NCBI GenBank assembly: GCA_019411365.1
Contig: DXQT01000018.1
Span: 1-52,830 of the forward strand
Direction of reading: 5' to 3'
Length of the DNA stretch: 52,830 nt
Source: Roseburia sp.
Lineage (GTDB): Bacteria; Bacillota_A; Clostridia; Lachnospirales; Lachnospiraceae
A program made the translations under genes and the position numbers. Below are positions 33,455 to 42,214 of the stretch, one piece after another. The notes under the pieces were generated by a model that was not told where the DNA came from, did no database searches, and saw only the letters and a list, made by a program, of their open reading frames with translations. Each line of letters begins with the position of its first letter. Within the stretch, counting starts at the first letter, position 1.

Positions 33455-34282
33455 CTACAACATCCCAGTCACAACCCTGTCATTTCCTGCAAGGTCTTTT
33501 TTCACACAGACGTTTGAAAATCCTGCGTCTGTCATCATTTTAGATACATCTTTTCCCTGATCATACCCAATCTCAAACATCAGAGAACCGCCAGAATTCA
33601 GATAATCTTTACTCTGTTCCACGATCTTGCGGTAAAAGTAAAGTCCATCCTCTTTTCCATCTAACGCCTCGATCGGTTCAAACACCTGTACCTCCGGCAT
33701 GAGCTGCGGAATCACATCCGTTGGGATATAAGGCGGATTTGACACGATCACATCAAACTTCTCCGTGACCATCTCAAAAAGGTCACTGCGTTCAAAAAGA
33801 ACCGGCACCTCATTTAATTTTGCATTCTCTTTTGCAACGTTGACCGCCTGCTTGGAGATATCAACTGCATATCCTTTCACGCCCTCAACGTTATGTAAAA
33901 TACTGATAATAATACAACCGGAACCGGTACACATATCAAGTACTTTCATTCCCGGCTTTACTGTTTTTAATGCTTCCTCCACAAGTGTCTCTGTATCCTG
34001 TCTTGGAATCAGGACATTGGAATTTACCTTAAACTTAAGTCCCATAAATTCCGTTTCTCCCACAATATACTGCAACGGGATATGTTCTGCACGTTTTTTG
34101 ATGGCAAGTTCATATTCCTTCAGCAGATCATCCGGAAGATCATCTTCCATATGCATATAATAAAATTTACGGTCTATCTTACAGCCCATTTCCAGAAGCA
34201 GCCATGCATCTGTTTTCGCATCTGCAATATGCGACAGCTCCAGCACTTTTTCTCCATGGGCAACAGCTTCCCAATATGTCAT
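33455..34282 (-). CDS. prmC: Release factor glutamine methyltransferase
   Basis: PrmC/HemK, 275 aa, SAM-dependent N5-methylation of the GGQ glutamine of release factors. The N-terminal helical domain binds the release factor (residues 1-80). The Rossmann domain has VLDMCTGSGCIIISI (SAM binding) and the NPPYIP active-site motif that holds the glutamine. Its target gene prfA is directly downstream. The ribosome site is modest (GTGAG). It follows yqhQ by 17 bases. Confidence 0.96.
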   Translation of the reverse strand: MTYWEAVAHGEKVLELSHIADAKTDAWLLLEMGCKIDRKFYYMHMEDDLPDDLLKEYELAIKKRAEHIPLQYIVGETEFMGLKFKVNSNVLIPRQDTETLVEEALKTVKPGMKVLDMCTGSGCIIISILHNVEGVKGYAVDISKQAVNVAKENAKLNEVPVLFERSDLFEMVTEKFDVIVSNPPYIPTDVIPQLMPEVQVFEPIEALDGKEDGLYFYRKIVEQSKDYLNSGGSLMFEIGYDQGKDVSKMMTDAGFSNVCVKKDLAGNDRVVTGML

Positions 34283-34299
34283 TCTTATCTCACGCCCTT

Positions 34300-35253
34300 C
34301 TACTTCATTTCCCGGCGGATTTCTTCCACATAAGGTTTCCAGTCAAAAACGGCCTCCACAGAGGCAATTCCAACCTCGATCATCTCATCATCCGGTTCCT
34401 TTGTTGTCAAACCCTGCAGCCATAATCCCGGCTTGCTCAAAAGATTCACAACTGCATTATCGCTTCTTCCTGCCAGCCGGATAAATTCATAGGATACACC
34501 TGCGATCACCGGGATCAGAAGCAGACGCAAAACCACACGGAGGATTGGAGAATCCACGCGGATAAACATAAAAAACAAAATGCTGACTAACATTACGATC
34601 AAAAGAAAACTTGTTCCACAGCGTTTATGAAATCTGGAACTTTTTCTCACATTATCCACGGTAAGATCCATGCCATGTTCAATGCAGTTAATACATTTAT
34701 GTTCTGCACCATGGTACATATAAACACGCCGGATATCCTTCATCAGAGAGATAAGTGCTACATATCCGATGAAAATCACCAGACGGATCACTCCCTCTAA
34801 CAATGCGATCACCCACTGGGATGTAATTACTTTCTGAAACAGAGTCGATAAATAATATGGAAGCATCATAAATACTGCCACAGCAAGAACAATCGATAAT
34901 ACAACCGTTCCGCCCATCATGGCATTTTCCTGCTTCTTCTCTTTCTGCTCCTGTCTCCTGCGCTCTTCTTCCGTCATTGGCTCTTTTTTCTTCTTATCCA
35001 CTTCCTCATCCTCAAAAAAAGAAGCGGAATAGGTCAATGTCTGCATTCCGAGTACAAGCGACTCTATAAAACTGAATACACCTCTTAAAATCGGCATATT
35101 TCTTATTTTCTTATTTCTGATGATCCCAGTATATTCTGAAACCTTCACTTCAATCTCATGGTCAGGCTTTCTCACTGCAACAGCGTACTTTTCCTGATTC
35201 TTCATCATCACGCCTTCCATGACAGCCTGTCCGCCAATTCCTGAATATTTCAT
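34300..35253 (-). CDS. yqhQ: DUF1385 membrane protein YqhQ
   Basis: A 317-aa member of the DUF1385/YqhQ family, function unknown. The N-terminal signature IGGQAVMEGVMMK is conserved, then a charged, Lys/Glu-rich stretch (about 83-105), then about four membrane segments (about 112-135, 145-165, 210-225, 230-250). The family's MYHGAEHKCINCIEHG and FHKRCGTSFL motifs, rich in His and Cys, hint at metal binding. It is found beside prmC-prfA in many Clostridia and Bacilli. The ribosome site is poor, so translation may be weak or coupled. Confidence 0.9.
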   Translation of the reverse strand: MKYSGIGGQAVMEGVMMKNQEKYAVAVRKPDHEIEVKVSEYTGIIRNKKIRNMPILRGVFSFIESLVLGMQTLTYSASFFEDEEVDKKKKEPMTEEERRRQEQKEKKQENAMMGGTVVLSIVLAVAVFMMLPYYLSTLFQKVITSQWVIALLEGVIRLVIFIGYVALISLMKDIRRVYMYHGAEHKCINCIEHGMDLTVDNVRKSSRFHKRCGTSFLLIVMLVSILFFMFIRVDSPILRVVLRLLLIPVIAGVSYEFIRLAGRSDNAVVNLLSKPGLWLQGLTTKEPDDEMIEVGIASVEAVFDWKPYVEEIRREMK

Positions 35254-35291
35254 TTAAATAACCATGTCTTTCTCATAGAGTTTCCATGTTC

Positions 35292-35324
35292 TAAAAAAGG
35301 TTGAGATTTAATAACCTCAACCTT
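35292..35324 (-). terminator. Intrinsic terminator of rpmE
   Basis: AAGGTTGAG (35297-35305) and CTCAACCTT (35316-35324); six T follow on the minus strand. Confidence 0.75.
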
Positions 35325-35342
35325 ATCTGTAACCACTTTTTT

Positions 35343-35546
35343 CTATTTGTTGATACCGTATTTCTTGTTGAACTTATCAATACGACCATCAGCTCTGTTA
35401 GCTTTCTGCTGACCTGTGTAGAATGGATGGCATTTAGAACAGATCTCAACGTGGATATCTTCCTTTGTTGATCCTGTAACAAATGTATTTCCACAGTTAC
35501 ATGTAACAGTTGCCTGATAATAATCTGGATGGATTCCTTCTCTCAT
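35343..35546 (-). CDS. rpmE: 50S ribosomal protein L31
   Basis: L31, 67 aa, of the zinc-containing (C+) form: CNCG and [10 protein letters not shown] carry the metal-binding Cys. The start is [10 protein letters not shown] with AGAGG upstream; the GTG three codons earlier is part of the ribosome site. It has its own promoter just past the rho stop codon and a leader of about 155 nt. It lies between rho and yqhQ, as in many Firmicutes. Confidence 0.96.
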   Translation of the reverse strand: MREGIHPDYYQATVTCNCGNTFVTGSTKEDIHVEICSKCHPFYTGQQKANRADGRIDKFNKKYGINK

Positions 35547-35703
35547 GATTTTCACCTCTTCTATTCTTATCGTTGATTTGTTGCGCTTGTTCTATACTCT
35601 TTATGCCCGTATACCCGATTCGCATATGGCACTTACTGCAAGAATATACACGATATAAAAACTGTCCAGAATCTGTAAAAGATTCTTTATCCCGATAAAC
35701 AGC
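35547..35703 (-). promoter_or_regulatory. rpmE leader (possible L31 autoregulatory RNA)
   Basis: An untranslated leader of about 155 nt from the rpmE promoter. It contains a hairpin with AGAATC/GATTCT arms near 35665-35685, bracketed by CTGT/ACAG. L31 leaders are known to be autoregulatory in several bacterial groups; I could not match this one to a published consensus. Confidence 0.35.
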
Positions 35704-35709
35704 TTTTAA

Positions 35710-35738
35710 AGTATAGCATACGCATCATAGTAAATCAA
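35710..35738 (-). promoter_or_regulatory. Sigma-A promoter of rpmE
   Basis: TTGATT (35738-35733) and TATACT (35715-35710) on the minus strand, 17-bp spacer, with an extended -10 (TGC before TATACT). Confidence 0.75.
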
Positions 35739-35747
35739 GATATTTTT

Positions 35748-37169
35748 TTAAATAATTCTATTTTTCTTTACCATTGCGATATATTCTTTATTATTCTTTG
35801 TGCGGGCGAACATATTTAAAATATTCTCCACTGCCTCATCTGCACGCATACCATTGTAAGCCTTGCGCATGATCTCCACTGCCTCTAACTCATCCGGGTC
35901 AAGCAGCAGGTCTTCTCTTCTGGTTCCTGACTTTACAATATCGATTGCCGGGAACACACGTTTTTCGGAAAGTTTGCGGTCGAGTACAAGTTCCATGTTA
36001 CCGGTTCCCTTAAACTCCTCGAACACAACGTCGTCCATCTTACTTCCGGTATCTACCAGTGCTGTTGCAAGAACGGTAAGGCTTCCGCCCTCTCTCATAT
36101 TTCTGGCTGCACCAAAGAAACGTTTTGGCATATGAAGGGCTGCCGGATCAAGACCACCGGATAACGTACGTCCACTTGGTGGAACTGTGAGGTTGTATGC
36201 CCTTGCAAGACGTGTGATACTGTCGAGCAGGATCATGACATCTTTATGATGCTCCACGAGACGTTTTGCACGCTCAATGACCATCTCAGATACTCTCTTA
36301 TGATGTTCCGGTAATTCGTCAAATGTAGAATAAATAACTTCTACATTATCCCCTTCAATCGCTTCCTTGATATCGGTAACTTCCTCCGGTCTTTCATCGA
36401 TCAGTAAAATGATCAGATGCATGTCCGGATTAGATGCTGTAACCGATTTTGCAATCTCTTTTAACAGAGTTGTCTTACCTGCTTTCGGCTGGGAAACGAT
36501 CATACCACGCTGTCCCTTACCGATCGGTGAGATCAGATCCACGATCCTCATTGCAACACTGCTGCCCGGTCTCTCCAAACGGATTCTCTGATTAGGGAAA
36601 ATCGGTGTGAGGTCTTCAAAATTCTTTCTCTGCTGGATCACGCCCGGCTGATAACCGTTGATCGTTGTGATATATAATAATGCAGAGAACTTCTCCTGCT
36701 GTGTTTTGATCCTTGTGTTACCGCAGATAATATCGCCTGTTTTCAGGTTGAACTTACGGATCTGGGATGGAGACACATAAACGTCATTCTCACCCGGCAG
36801 GTAATTGTCGGAACGGATAAATCCGAATCCATCCTGCATAACCTCAAGAATTCCATTCACAGTGATTCCGCTGTCAAGATTCTTGATCGTATCATCCTGG
36901 CTTGCTTCCTCACGCTCTCCCTCTTTTGATCCCTCTTTGGCTGATTCTGCTGAATCTGCTCTTTTTCTCTCCGGTTTCTCGGAAGGAGCTGACTGTTCCT
37001 GTTTTTTCTCCGATTCTTTTGCCGCTTTTTCTTTTTCCTTCTTCGCATCCTCTGCAAGCATTGCTTCTACAAGATCGGCTTTCTTCATTGTGGAAGTGCT
37101 TTTAATTCCTCTTGATTTTGCTAAATCACGCAAAACCGTTGCTGATAAGCTTTCATATTTTTCTCTCAT
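35748..37169 (-). CDS. rho: Transcription termination factor Rho
   Basis: Rho helicase, 473 aa, hexameric RNA-dependent ATPase. The N-terminal Rho_N helix domain (1-40) is followed by a Lys/Glu/Ser-rich insert (about 41-95), an insertion seen in many Clostridia and likely disordered. The CSP-like RNA-binding domain begins [27 protein letters not shown]. The ATPase has [14 protein letters not shown] (Walker A), [11 protein letters not shown] (catalytic Glu, Walker B region) and [11 protein letters not shown], plus the secondary-site segments. The bicyclomycin-contact residues look standard. It has its own promoter, and no terminator lies before rpmE. Confidence 0.97.
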   Translation of the reverse strand: MREKYESLSATVLRDLAKSRGIKSTSTMKKADLVEAMLAEDAKKEKEKAAKESEKKQEQSAPSEKPERKRADSAESAKEGSKEGEREEASQDDTIKNLDSGITVNGILEVMQDGFGFIRSDNYLPGENDVYVSPSQIRKFNLKTGDIICGNTRIKTQQEKFSALLYITTINGYQPGVIQQRKNFEDLTPIFPNQRIRLERPGSSVAMRIVDLISPIGKGQRGMIVSQPKAGKTTLLKEIAKSVTASNPDMHLIILLIDERPEEVTDIKEAIEGDNVEVIYSTFDELPEHHKRVSEMVIERAKRLVEHHKDVMILLDSITRLARAYNLTVPPSGRTLSGGLDPAALHMPKRFFGAARNMREGGSLTVLATALVDTGSKMDDVVFEEFKGTGNMELVLDRKLSEKRVFPAIDIVKSGTRREDLLLDPDELEAVEIMRKAYNGMRADEAVENILNMFARTKNNKEYIAMVKKNRII

Positions 37170-37246
37170 TCAATGACTCCTTAATCATAATTGTATCATT
37201 TGGGAACAACGTCTGAATCGACTAAATGAATCTATAACTGCAATTT

Positions 37247-37275
37247 ATTATACAACACTTTTTACGAAATAGGAA
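37247..37275 (-). promoter_or_regulatory. Probable promoter of rho
   Basis: TATAAT (37252-37247) on the minus strand with a poor -35 (TTCCTA) 17 bp upstream. The leader is about 70 nt. Confidence 0.5.
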
Positions 37276-37287
37276 GTCCTAATTTTC

Positions 37288-37316
37288 TTGATTAATAAAA
37301 AAGGAAATGTTATCAT
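37288..37316 (+). promoter_or_regulatory. Sigma-A promoter of the malic enzyme operon
   Basis: TTGATT (37288-37293), 17 bp, TATCAT (37311-37316). AAAGGAG precedes the ATG. Confidence 0.65.
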
Positions 37317-37367
37317 TACTTTCAGAGCTTTAAAACGAATATTTACATAAAGGAGACAGTTCATATC

Positions 37368-38522
37368 ATGGATTTAAAAGAAAAAGCATTAGCCATGCAT
37401 AAAGAGTGGAATGGCAAATTAGAAACGATTGCAAAATCAAAGGTCAACTCCAGAGAGGACCTTGCAATTGCATACACACCGGGCGTTGCCGAACCATGTA
37501 AAGTCATTGCAGAAGATAAAGAAGCAGCCTACACTTATACCATGAAGGCAAACACTGTTGCCGTCATTTCCGACGGAAGTGCTGTCTTAGGACTTGGCAA
37601 TATCGGGCCATATGCCGCTATGCCTGTTATGGAAGGAAAATGTGTTCTTTTCAAAGAATTCGGCGATGTGAATGCTGTTCCGATCTGTTTAGACACACAG
37701 GACACCGAAGAGATCATTGCAACCATCAAAAATATTGCTCCTGCATTCGGCGGAATCAATCTTGAGGACATCTCCGCTCCGCGCTGTTTTGAGATTGAGG
37801 AACGTTTAAAGGCAATGCTCGATATCCCGGTATTCCATGATGACCAGCATGGCACTGCAATCGTTGTCCTTGCCGGAATCATCAACGGTCTGCGTGTCAC
37901 TGGCAAGAAAAAAGAAGACTGTAAAGTCGTTGTCAACGGCGCCGGTTCTGCGGGCGTTGCCATCACCAAACTGCTCCTCACTTACGGTTTCAAACATGTG
38001 ACTATGTGCGACCGCGAAGGTATCATTGGAAAAGATTACCCGAATTTAAACTGGATGCAGAAAAAAATGACCGAGGTAACAAATTTAGAAAATGCTTCCG
38101 GTACACTTGCCGATGCATTAAAGGGCGCTGATATTTTTGTCGGGGTTTCCGCTCCAAATATCGTAACTCCTGAAATGGTTGCCTCTATGAATAAAGATTC
38201 CATTCTTTTTGCAATGGCAAATCCAGTACCGGAAATCATGCCGGACGTTGCAAAGGCAGCCGGTGCAAGAGTTGTTGGAACCGGAAGAAGTGATTTCCCG
38301 AACCAGGTCAACAATGTGATCGCGTTCCCTGGCATTTTCAAAGGTGCCCTGGAGGGACGTGCCACACAGATCACCGAGGAAATGAAGCTTGCCGCTGCCG
38401 AAGCTCTGGCACATCTTGTTTCCGACGAGGAATTAAACGATGAATTTATTATGCCGGAAGCTTTCGACCCGCGTGTTGCAGAGGTGGTAAGCCAGGCAGT
38501 AAAATCCCATATCGTAAAATAA
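37368..38522 (+). CDS. NAD(P)-dependent malic enzyme
   Basis: A 384-aa short-form malic enzyme that decarboxylates malate to pyruvate with NAD(P)+ reduction. Motifs: AYTPGVAEPC, VAVISDGSAVLGLGNIG, metal-binding DDQHGTAI and NAD(P)-binding VVNGAGSAGVAITKLL. It lacks the C-terminal phosphotransacetylase-like domain of E. coli MaeB, so it resembles YtsJ/MalS-type short forms. It opens a plus-strand run of four genes. Cofactor preference cannot be read with confidence. Confidence 0.94.
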   Translation: MDLKEKALAMHKEWNGKLETIAKSKVNSREDLAIAYTPGVAEPCKVIAEDKEAAYTYTMKANTVAVISDGSAVLGLGNIGPYAAMPVMEGKCVLFKEFGDVNAVPICLDTQDTEEIIATIKNIAPAFGGINLEDISAPRCFEIEERLKAMLDIPVFHDDQHGTAIVVLAGIINGLRVTGKKKEDCKVVVNGAGSAGVAITKLLLTYGFKHVTMCDREGIIGKDYPNLNWMQKKMTEVTNLENASGTLADALKGADIFVGVSAPNIVTPEMVASMNKDSILFAMANPVPEIMPDVAKAAGARVVGTGRSDFPNQVNNVIAFPGIFKGALEGRATQITEEMKLAAAEALAHLVSDEELNDEFIMPEAFDPRVAEVVSQAVKSHIVK

Positions 38523-38524
38523 AC

Positions 38525-39472
38525 ATGGATATGTCAGATAAAAAATTCTGGGGAGACAAACCATATTTTTCCCTTGACCATTATCTAAAACAGACGTTTG
38601 GCGAAAAAGTCTACCGCCTGTCCTTAAACGGCGGGATGACCTGTCCAAACCGTGACGGGACACTGGATTCGCGCGGCTGTATTTTTTGCAGCGCCGGTGG
38701 AAGCGGCGATTTTGCCACTGCCCCTTCCCTCTCTGTCACAGAGCAGATCACGCAGGCGAAAGAACGCATCCGCAGGAAAAGTAACTGCCGGAAGTTTATC
38801 GCCTATTTTCAGGCATACACGAATACCTACGCTCCCATTTCCTATTTAAAAGAACTTTTTACGGAGGCGATCGCACAGCCGGATATTGCCGCTCTCTCCA
38901 TCGCAACACGCTGTGACTGTCTCCCACCCGAAGTGCTCGATCTGCTCTCCGAACTGAACTGCCAAAAACCTGTCTGGATAGAACTTGGTCTGCAATCCAT
39001 TCACAACGATACGCTGCGGCAGATTCGGAGCGGTTTCACTTATGAGCAGTATTTATCTGCGGTGGACGCCCTGAAAGATCGTGGTCTTTCCGTTATCACG
39101 CATTTGATCCTCGGATTGCCCGGTGAGACGAAAGAAATGATGCTTGCATCGGTAGACGCTGTTGCACATCTTCCGGTAGACGGCGTAAAACTGCAGCTTC
39201 TCCATGTACTGAAAAATACCGATCTGGCTCTGCTCTATGAAAAAGCGCCTTTTCCAGTCTTTTCCCTTGAGGAATACTGCGATTTTGTTGTGACCAGTAT
39301 CGAACACCTTCCACCGGAAATGGTGATCCACCGCCTCACAGGCGACGGTCCACGTTCCCTTCTGATCGCGCCGCTGTGGAGCACGGATAAAAAGCGTGTC
39401 TTAAATACGATCCAGAAACGTTTTCAGGAACGGGACACCTGGCAGGGAAAATATTATACAGATCAGGCTTAG
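38525..39472 (+). CDS. Radical SAM protein, YhcC/TIGR01212 family
   Basis: A 315-aa radical SAM enzyme. The cluster motif is the family's unusual wide spacing, C-x11-C-x2-C in CPNRDGTLDSRGCIFC (about residues 39-54), rather than CxxxCxxC. GLQSIHNDTLRQIRSG and ITHLILGLPGETKEMM are typical. The substrate is unknown; RNA modification has been suggested for relatives. The start is two bases after the malic enzyme stop, with no good ribosome site, so translational coupling is likely; M1 or M3 may be used. Confidence 0.9.
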   Translation: MDMSDKKFWGDKPYFSLDHYLKQTFGEKVYRLSLNGGMTCPNRDGTLDSRGCIFCSAGGSGDFATAPSLSVTEQITQAKERIRRKSNCRKFIAYFQAYTNTYAPISYLKELFTEAIAQPDIAALSIATRCDCLPPEVLDLLSELNCQKPVWIELGLQSIHNDTLRQIRSGFTYEQYLSAVDALKDRGLSVITHLILGLPGETKEMMLASVDAVAHLPVDGVKLQLLHVLKNTDLALLYEKAPFPVFSLEEYCDFVVTSIEHLPPEMVIHRLTGDGPRSLLIAPLWSTDKKRVLNTIQKRFQERDTWQGKYYTDQA

Positions 39473-39518
39473 TTTCGCAGGAAAGCGGCAATCAGCAAAT
39501 AGAAAGAGGTGTATATAA

Positions 39519-40034
39519 ATGGCTGAACCATTTACCATATATAAATTAACGATTTTAAACATGTTGGATAAAGTTGATTTTCCCTTGACCAATACACAGA
39601 TTTCGAACTTTTTTCTCGAACAGGACTACACTGATTATTTCCGTGTCCAGCAGGTCATCAGTGATCTGGTCGACGCCGATCTGATCCGTACAGAATCCAC
39701 GCACAGTAACACCCAGTACACCATCACTGCTGCCGGAAAAGAGACGCTGGAATTTTTCAAAGACAAGATTTCCGATGCGATCGAACACGACACGATGGCT
39801 TTTCTGGAAAAAAACAAGCTTCAGCTTCGAAATGACAATTCCATTCTGGCAGACTATTATAAAACGCCAAATCAGGACTACGCCGTGCGCTGTCAGTACC
39901 GCGAACATAATACAAACATCATCGATCTGACGTTAAGTGTCAAAAACCGTGCACAGGCAGAAGCAATCTGCAACAACTGGAAAAATCTGAATGAAGATGT
40001 ATATGCGTATCTGATGGATATACTTTTGAAGTAG
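39519..40034 (+). CDS. DUF4364 family protein, probable winged-helix regulator
   Basis: A 171-aa protein. The N-terminal 85 residues (TIYKLTILNMLDKVDFPLTNTQISNFFLE, VQQVISDLVDADLIR, TQYTITAAGKETLEFF) read as a winged helix-turn-helix with a typical wing. The C-terminal half is a small alpha/beta domain of unknown ligand. It is a common Lachnospiraceae family (DUF4364); targets are unknown. AGAGGTG precedes the ATG. It sits between the radical SAM and flavin reductase genes in one operon. Confidence 0.85.
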   Translation: MAEPFTIYKLTILNMLDKVDFPLTNTQISNFFLEQDYTDYFRVQQVISDLVDADLIRTESTHSNTQYTITAAGKETLEFFKDKISDAIEHDTMAFLEKNKLQLRNDNSILADYYKTPNQDYAVRCQYREHNTNIIDLTLSVKNRAQAEAICNNWKNLNEDVYAYLMDILLK

Positions 40035-40049
40035 CAGAAAGGACTTAAT

Positions 40050-40664
40050 ATGGCAAAACAGAACTGGAAACCGGGAAATATGCTCTATCCGCTCCCTGCG
40101 GTCATGGTGAGCTGCCAGAGTTCCACAGCGCACGATCCTCTGTGTGAGAGACCGGAATTAGATGGAAAACCGAATATTATTACTGTCGCATGGGCAGGGA
40201 CGGTCTGCACCAATCCGCCGATGGTTTCGATCTCCGTCCGCCCGGAGCGCTACTCTTATCACCTGATTGAGGAGTCCGGCGAGTTTGTGATCAATTTAAC
40301 AACCGAAAAACTGGTGAAAGCTACGGACTACTGTGGGGTTCGCTCCGGCCGTGATGTTGACAAATTTAAAGAAATGCATTTGACGCCGCTCGCCTCAAAA
40401 CACATCCACGCACCCGGAATTGCGGAAAGCCCTGTGAATATCGAATGCAAAGTCCGTGAGATCAAACCTCTCGGCAGTCACTCTATGATCCTTGCGGATG
40501 TTGTTGGTGTGACCATTGACGATACCCTGCTCGACGAAAAAGGAAAATTCGAATTAAACAAAAGCGGACTTGTCACTTACTCCCACGGCGAATACTTCCT
40601 GCTCGGCAAGAAGCTTGGAACCTTTGGATACAGTGTAAAAAAAGAGAAAAAGCGAAGTCGTTAG
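40050..40664 (+). CDS. Flavin reductase family protein
   Basis: A 204-aa FMN-binding split-barrel protein of the flavin reductase-like/NADH:FMN family. NIITVAWAGTVCTNPPMVSISVRPERYSYHLI is the FMN-contact region; GEFVINLTT and DYCGVRSGRDVDKF follow, as in archaeal and clostridial ferric/flavin reductases. It probably moves electrons between NAD(P)H and flavin; the partner is not known. AAAGGA precedes the ATG. It is the last gene of the malic enzyme operon, and its stop codon lies in the terminator loop. Confidence 0.88.
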   Translation: MAKQNWKPGNMLYPLPAVMVSCQSSTAHDPLCERPELDGKPNIITVAWAGTVCTNPPMVSISVRPERYSYHLIEESGEFVINLTTEKLVKATDYCGVRSGRDVDKFKEMHLTPLASKHIHAPGIAESPVNIECKVREIKPLGSHSMILADVVGVTIDDTLLDEKGKFELNKSGLVTYSHGEYFLLGKKLGTFGYSVKKEKKRSR

Positions 40665-40681
40665 ACTTTGGCTTTTTCTCT
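40643..40681. terminator. Bidirectional terminator: flavin reductase / lipoprotein gene
   Basis: AGAGAAAAAGC (40643-40653) and GCTTTTTCTCT (40671-40681), with additional inner pairing. T-rich on both sides; the minus-strand side runs into seven T. Confidence 0.8.
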
Positions 40682-40713
40682 ACGATCATTTTCTTCACTT
40701 ATTCTTTACAATT

Positions 40714-41049
40714 TCATTTTTCCTGAGTACCTTCTAAATCATTTTCTTTGTATATTGCATAAACAATGTCTATGATTACCCCTTCATCCGTTAGTTCCAT
40801 TTCATTATAAACCACCTGAATACGCTCACCAGCTGCTAACTCCGGGATTCCATTCGATGATACCACTTCTTTTGGAACTAATACCATATCACCGGTCTCC
40901 CTAATTGATTCCGAATCATCCGGACTTACAATAAAATAATTATCTGTTATTTTCAAAATTATCCCTGTAAAATAATTTTGTGACTTTTCATTGCATCCAC
41001 CAACCAGCAATAAAACAATAGCAAATAACATACATAATTTTTTCTTCAT
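40714..41049 (-). CDS. Small lipoprotein, DUF3221-like
   Basis: A 111-aa predicted lipoprotein: signal peptide MKKKLCMLFAIVLLL and lipobox LVGGC (Cys19). The mature part reads FTGIILKITDNYFIVSPDD, MVLVPKEVV and LAAGERIQVVYNEMEL, a small beta-barrel-like pattern that resembles DUF3221 lipoproteins. Function unknown. GGAG precedes the ATG. It is minus strand, in an AT-rich accessory patch with the toxin-antitoxin pair. Confidence 0.75.
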   Translation of the reverse strand: MKKKLCMLFAIVLLLVGGCNEKSQNYFTGIILKITDNYFIVSPDDSESIRETGDMVLVPKEVVSSNGIPELAAGERIQVVYNEMELTDEGVIIDIVYAIYKENDLEGTQEK

Positions 41050-41136
41050 AAACTATCTCCAGTCCAATTGAGGCATACCTATATTTACCACTCCTGCATA
41101 AACGTTTATCAAATCAAAACATATATTATCAATTCT

Positions 41137-41427
41137 TTATTCTGCCTTCTCGCATTTAAATCCCATTATACTGCTCACAATAAAAAATACGATATTGCAA
41201 ATGTTCAAAATAAACGTAATAGCACTGCCACTTAAATTATTTTCATCCACATAACAGCCTTCCGTCCAGACAATAAGATTTGATAATACAACAATACCAA
41301 GATTATTAACAAAATACATTATTTTATTAATAGATTTCTGTTTTTTCATTGCAAAACCTACTGCAATAAGATTGCAAACAGATATTGCCAGGCAAATACA
41401 TTCTGCTGCTTCTAAGTATTTAACCAT
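41137..41427 (-). CDS. Small membrane protein of unknown function
   Basis: A 96-aa protein with about three or four hydrophobic segments: ICLAISVCNLIAVGFAM, IMYFVNNLGIVVLSNLIV and ITFILNICNIVFFIVSSIMG. I do not recognise a family. The start at MVKYLEAAE is supported by GTGGGGGA seven bases upstream; a longer 128-aa reading has no ribosome site. It precedes the lipoprotein gene on the minus strand by 87 bases. Codon use is AT-rich compared with the surrounding core genes. Confidence 0.6.
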   Translation of the reverse strand: MVKYLEAAECICLAISVCNLIAVGFAMKKQKSINKIMYFVNNLGIVVLSNLIVWTEGCYVDENNLSGSAITFILNICNIVFFIVSSIMGFKCEKAE

Positions 41428-41541
41428 TTCTAAATCCCCCACTTTCCGAAATCCTTCAAATACGATCTTTGTATTTTTCATTATCTTTATTCTAACAAAA
41501 GTATTTACCCAATGCAACTCCACTGCTCAGTGCAAAGAAAT

Positions 41542-41573
41542 TTTAAAGAATTTTGCTTGATAATTTCTTTAAA
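41542..41573. promoter_or_regulatory. Operator-like inverted repeat of the toxin-antitoxin operon
   Basis: TTTAAAGAA (41542-41550) and TTCTTTAAA (41565-41573), perfect arms 14 bases apart, overlapping the -35 box and spacer. An overlapping second pair, AAAGAAATT (41534-41542) and AATTTCTTT (41562-41570), is also perfect. RelB-type antitoxins bind such sites to repress their own operon. Confidence 0.6.
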
Positions 41574-41585
41574 TATGCATATACT
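41557..41585 (+). promoter_or_regulatory. Promoter of relB-yoeB
   Basis: TTGATA (41557-41562), 17 bp, TATACT (41580-41585). Confidence 0.7.
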
Positions 41586-41652
41586 ATAAATATAAAAGCT
41601 AATTTGCAAGACGAGATTCCAATTTGTAAATAAGTAGAAAGGAGTGTTGTAT

Positions 41653-41919
41653 ATGGCACAAGCAGTTAATGTTAATTTTAAATTGGATGCAGATGTTAAA
41701 AAAAGTATGGAGCAAGTATGTTCTGAACTAGGTCTTTCCATGAGTGCAGCATTTACTATATTTGCAAAAAAGGTAGGCAGAGAAAAACGTATTCCTTTTG
41801 AGGTATCGGTAGATCCATTTTATTCCGAGAGCAATATCCGTTATCTAGAAAATATTGTACACGACATAAAAAACGGTAAAGCCAACTTTGCAGAGCATGA
41901 ATTGATAGAGGTAGAATAA
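41653..41919 (+). CDS. RelB/DinJ family antitoxin
   Basis: An 88-aa antitoxin. The N-terminal ribbon-helix-helix reads VNVNFKLDADVKKSMEQVCSELGLSMSAAFTIFAKKVGREKRIPFEV, as in DinJ/RelB proteins. The C-terminal tail (NIRYLENIVHDIKNGKANFAEHELIEVE) would wrap the toxin. The start at MAQAVN follows GGAG by eight bases; three upstream codons are not used. Its stop overlaps the toxin start (TAATG). It should neutralise the toxin and repress the operon through the inverted repeat upstream. Confidence 0.92.
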   Translation: MAQAVNVNFKLDADVKKSMEQVCSELGLSMSAAFTIFAKKVGREKRIPFEVSVDPFYSESNIRYLENIVHDIKNGKANFAEHELIEVE

Positions 41920-42179
41920 TGCGGTTGTTATGGGAAGATAGAGCATGGAGCGATTATTTGTACTGGCAAACACAGGATAAGAAAACTCTAAAAAGAATTA
42001 ATGGACTTATCAAAGATATCCAGCGAAATTCCTTTGAAGGCATTGGGAAGCCTGAACCTCTAAAGGAAAATTTAAGTGGTCTATGGAGCAGACGAATCGA
42101 TGATACAAACAGAATTGTTTACTACGAAAAAGACGATATCATCTATATTGTTTCATGCAAAGGTCATTATGATGATTGA
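41919..42179 (+). CDS. yoeB: YoeB/Txe family mRNA interferase toxin
   Basis: An 86-aa ribosome-dependent mRNA endonuclease. It closely follows E. coli YoeB along its length: YLYWQTQDKK, SFEGIGKPEPLKENLSGLWSRRI, RIVYYEKDD. The catalytic residues Glu46, Arg65, His83 and Tyr84 are all present, at the same numbers as in E. coli YoeB, so it should be active. Translation is coupled to the antitoxin by TAATG overlap. E. coli YoeB is paired with YefM (Phd family), but here the partner is RelB/DinJ type. Confidence 0.94.
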   Translation: MRLLWEDRAWSDYLYWQTQDKKTLKRINGLIKDIQRNSFEGIGKPEPLKENLSGLWSRRIDDTNRIVYYEKDDIIYIVSCKGHYDD

Positions 42180-42214
42180 ACAAATCAGGACTCTAAACAT
42201 ATAAAGCATCTCAT

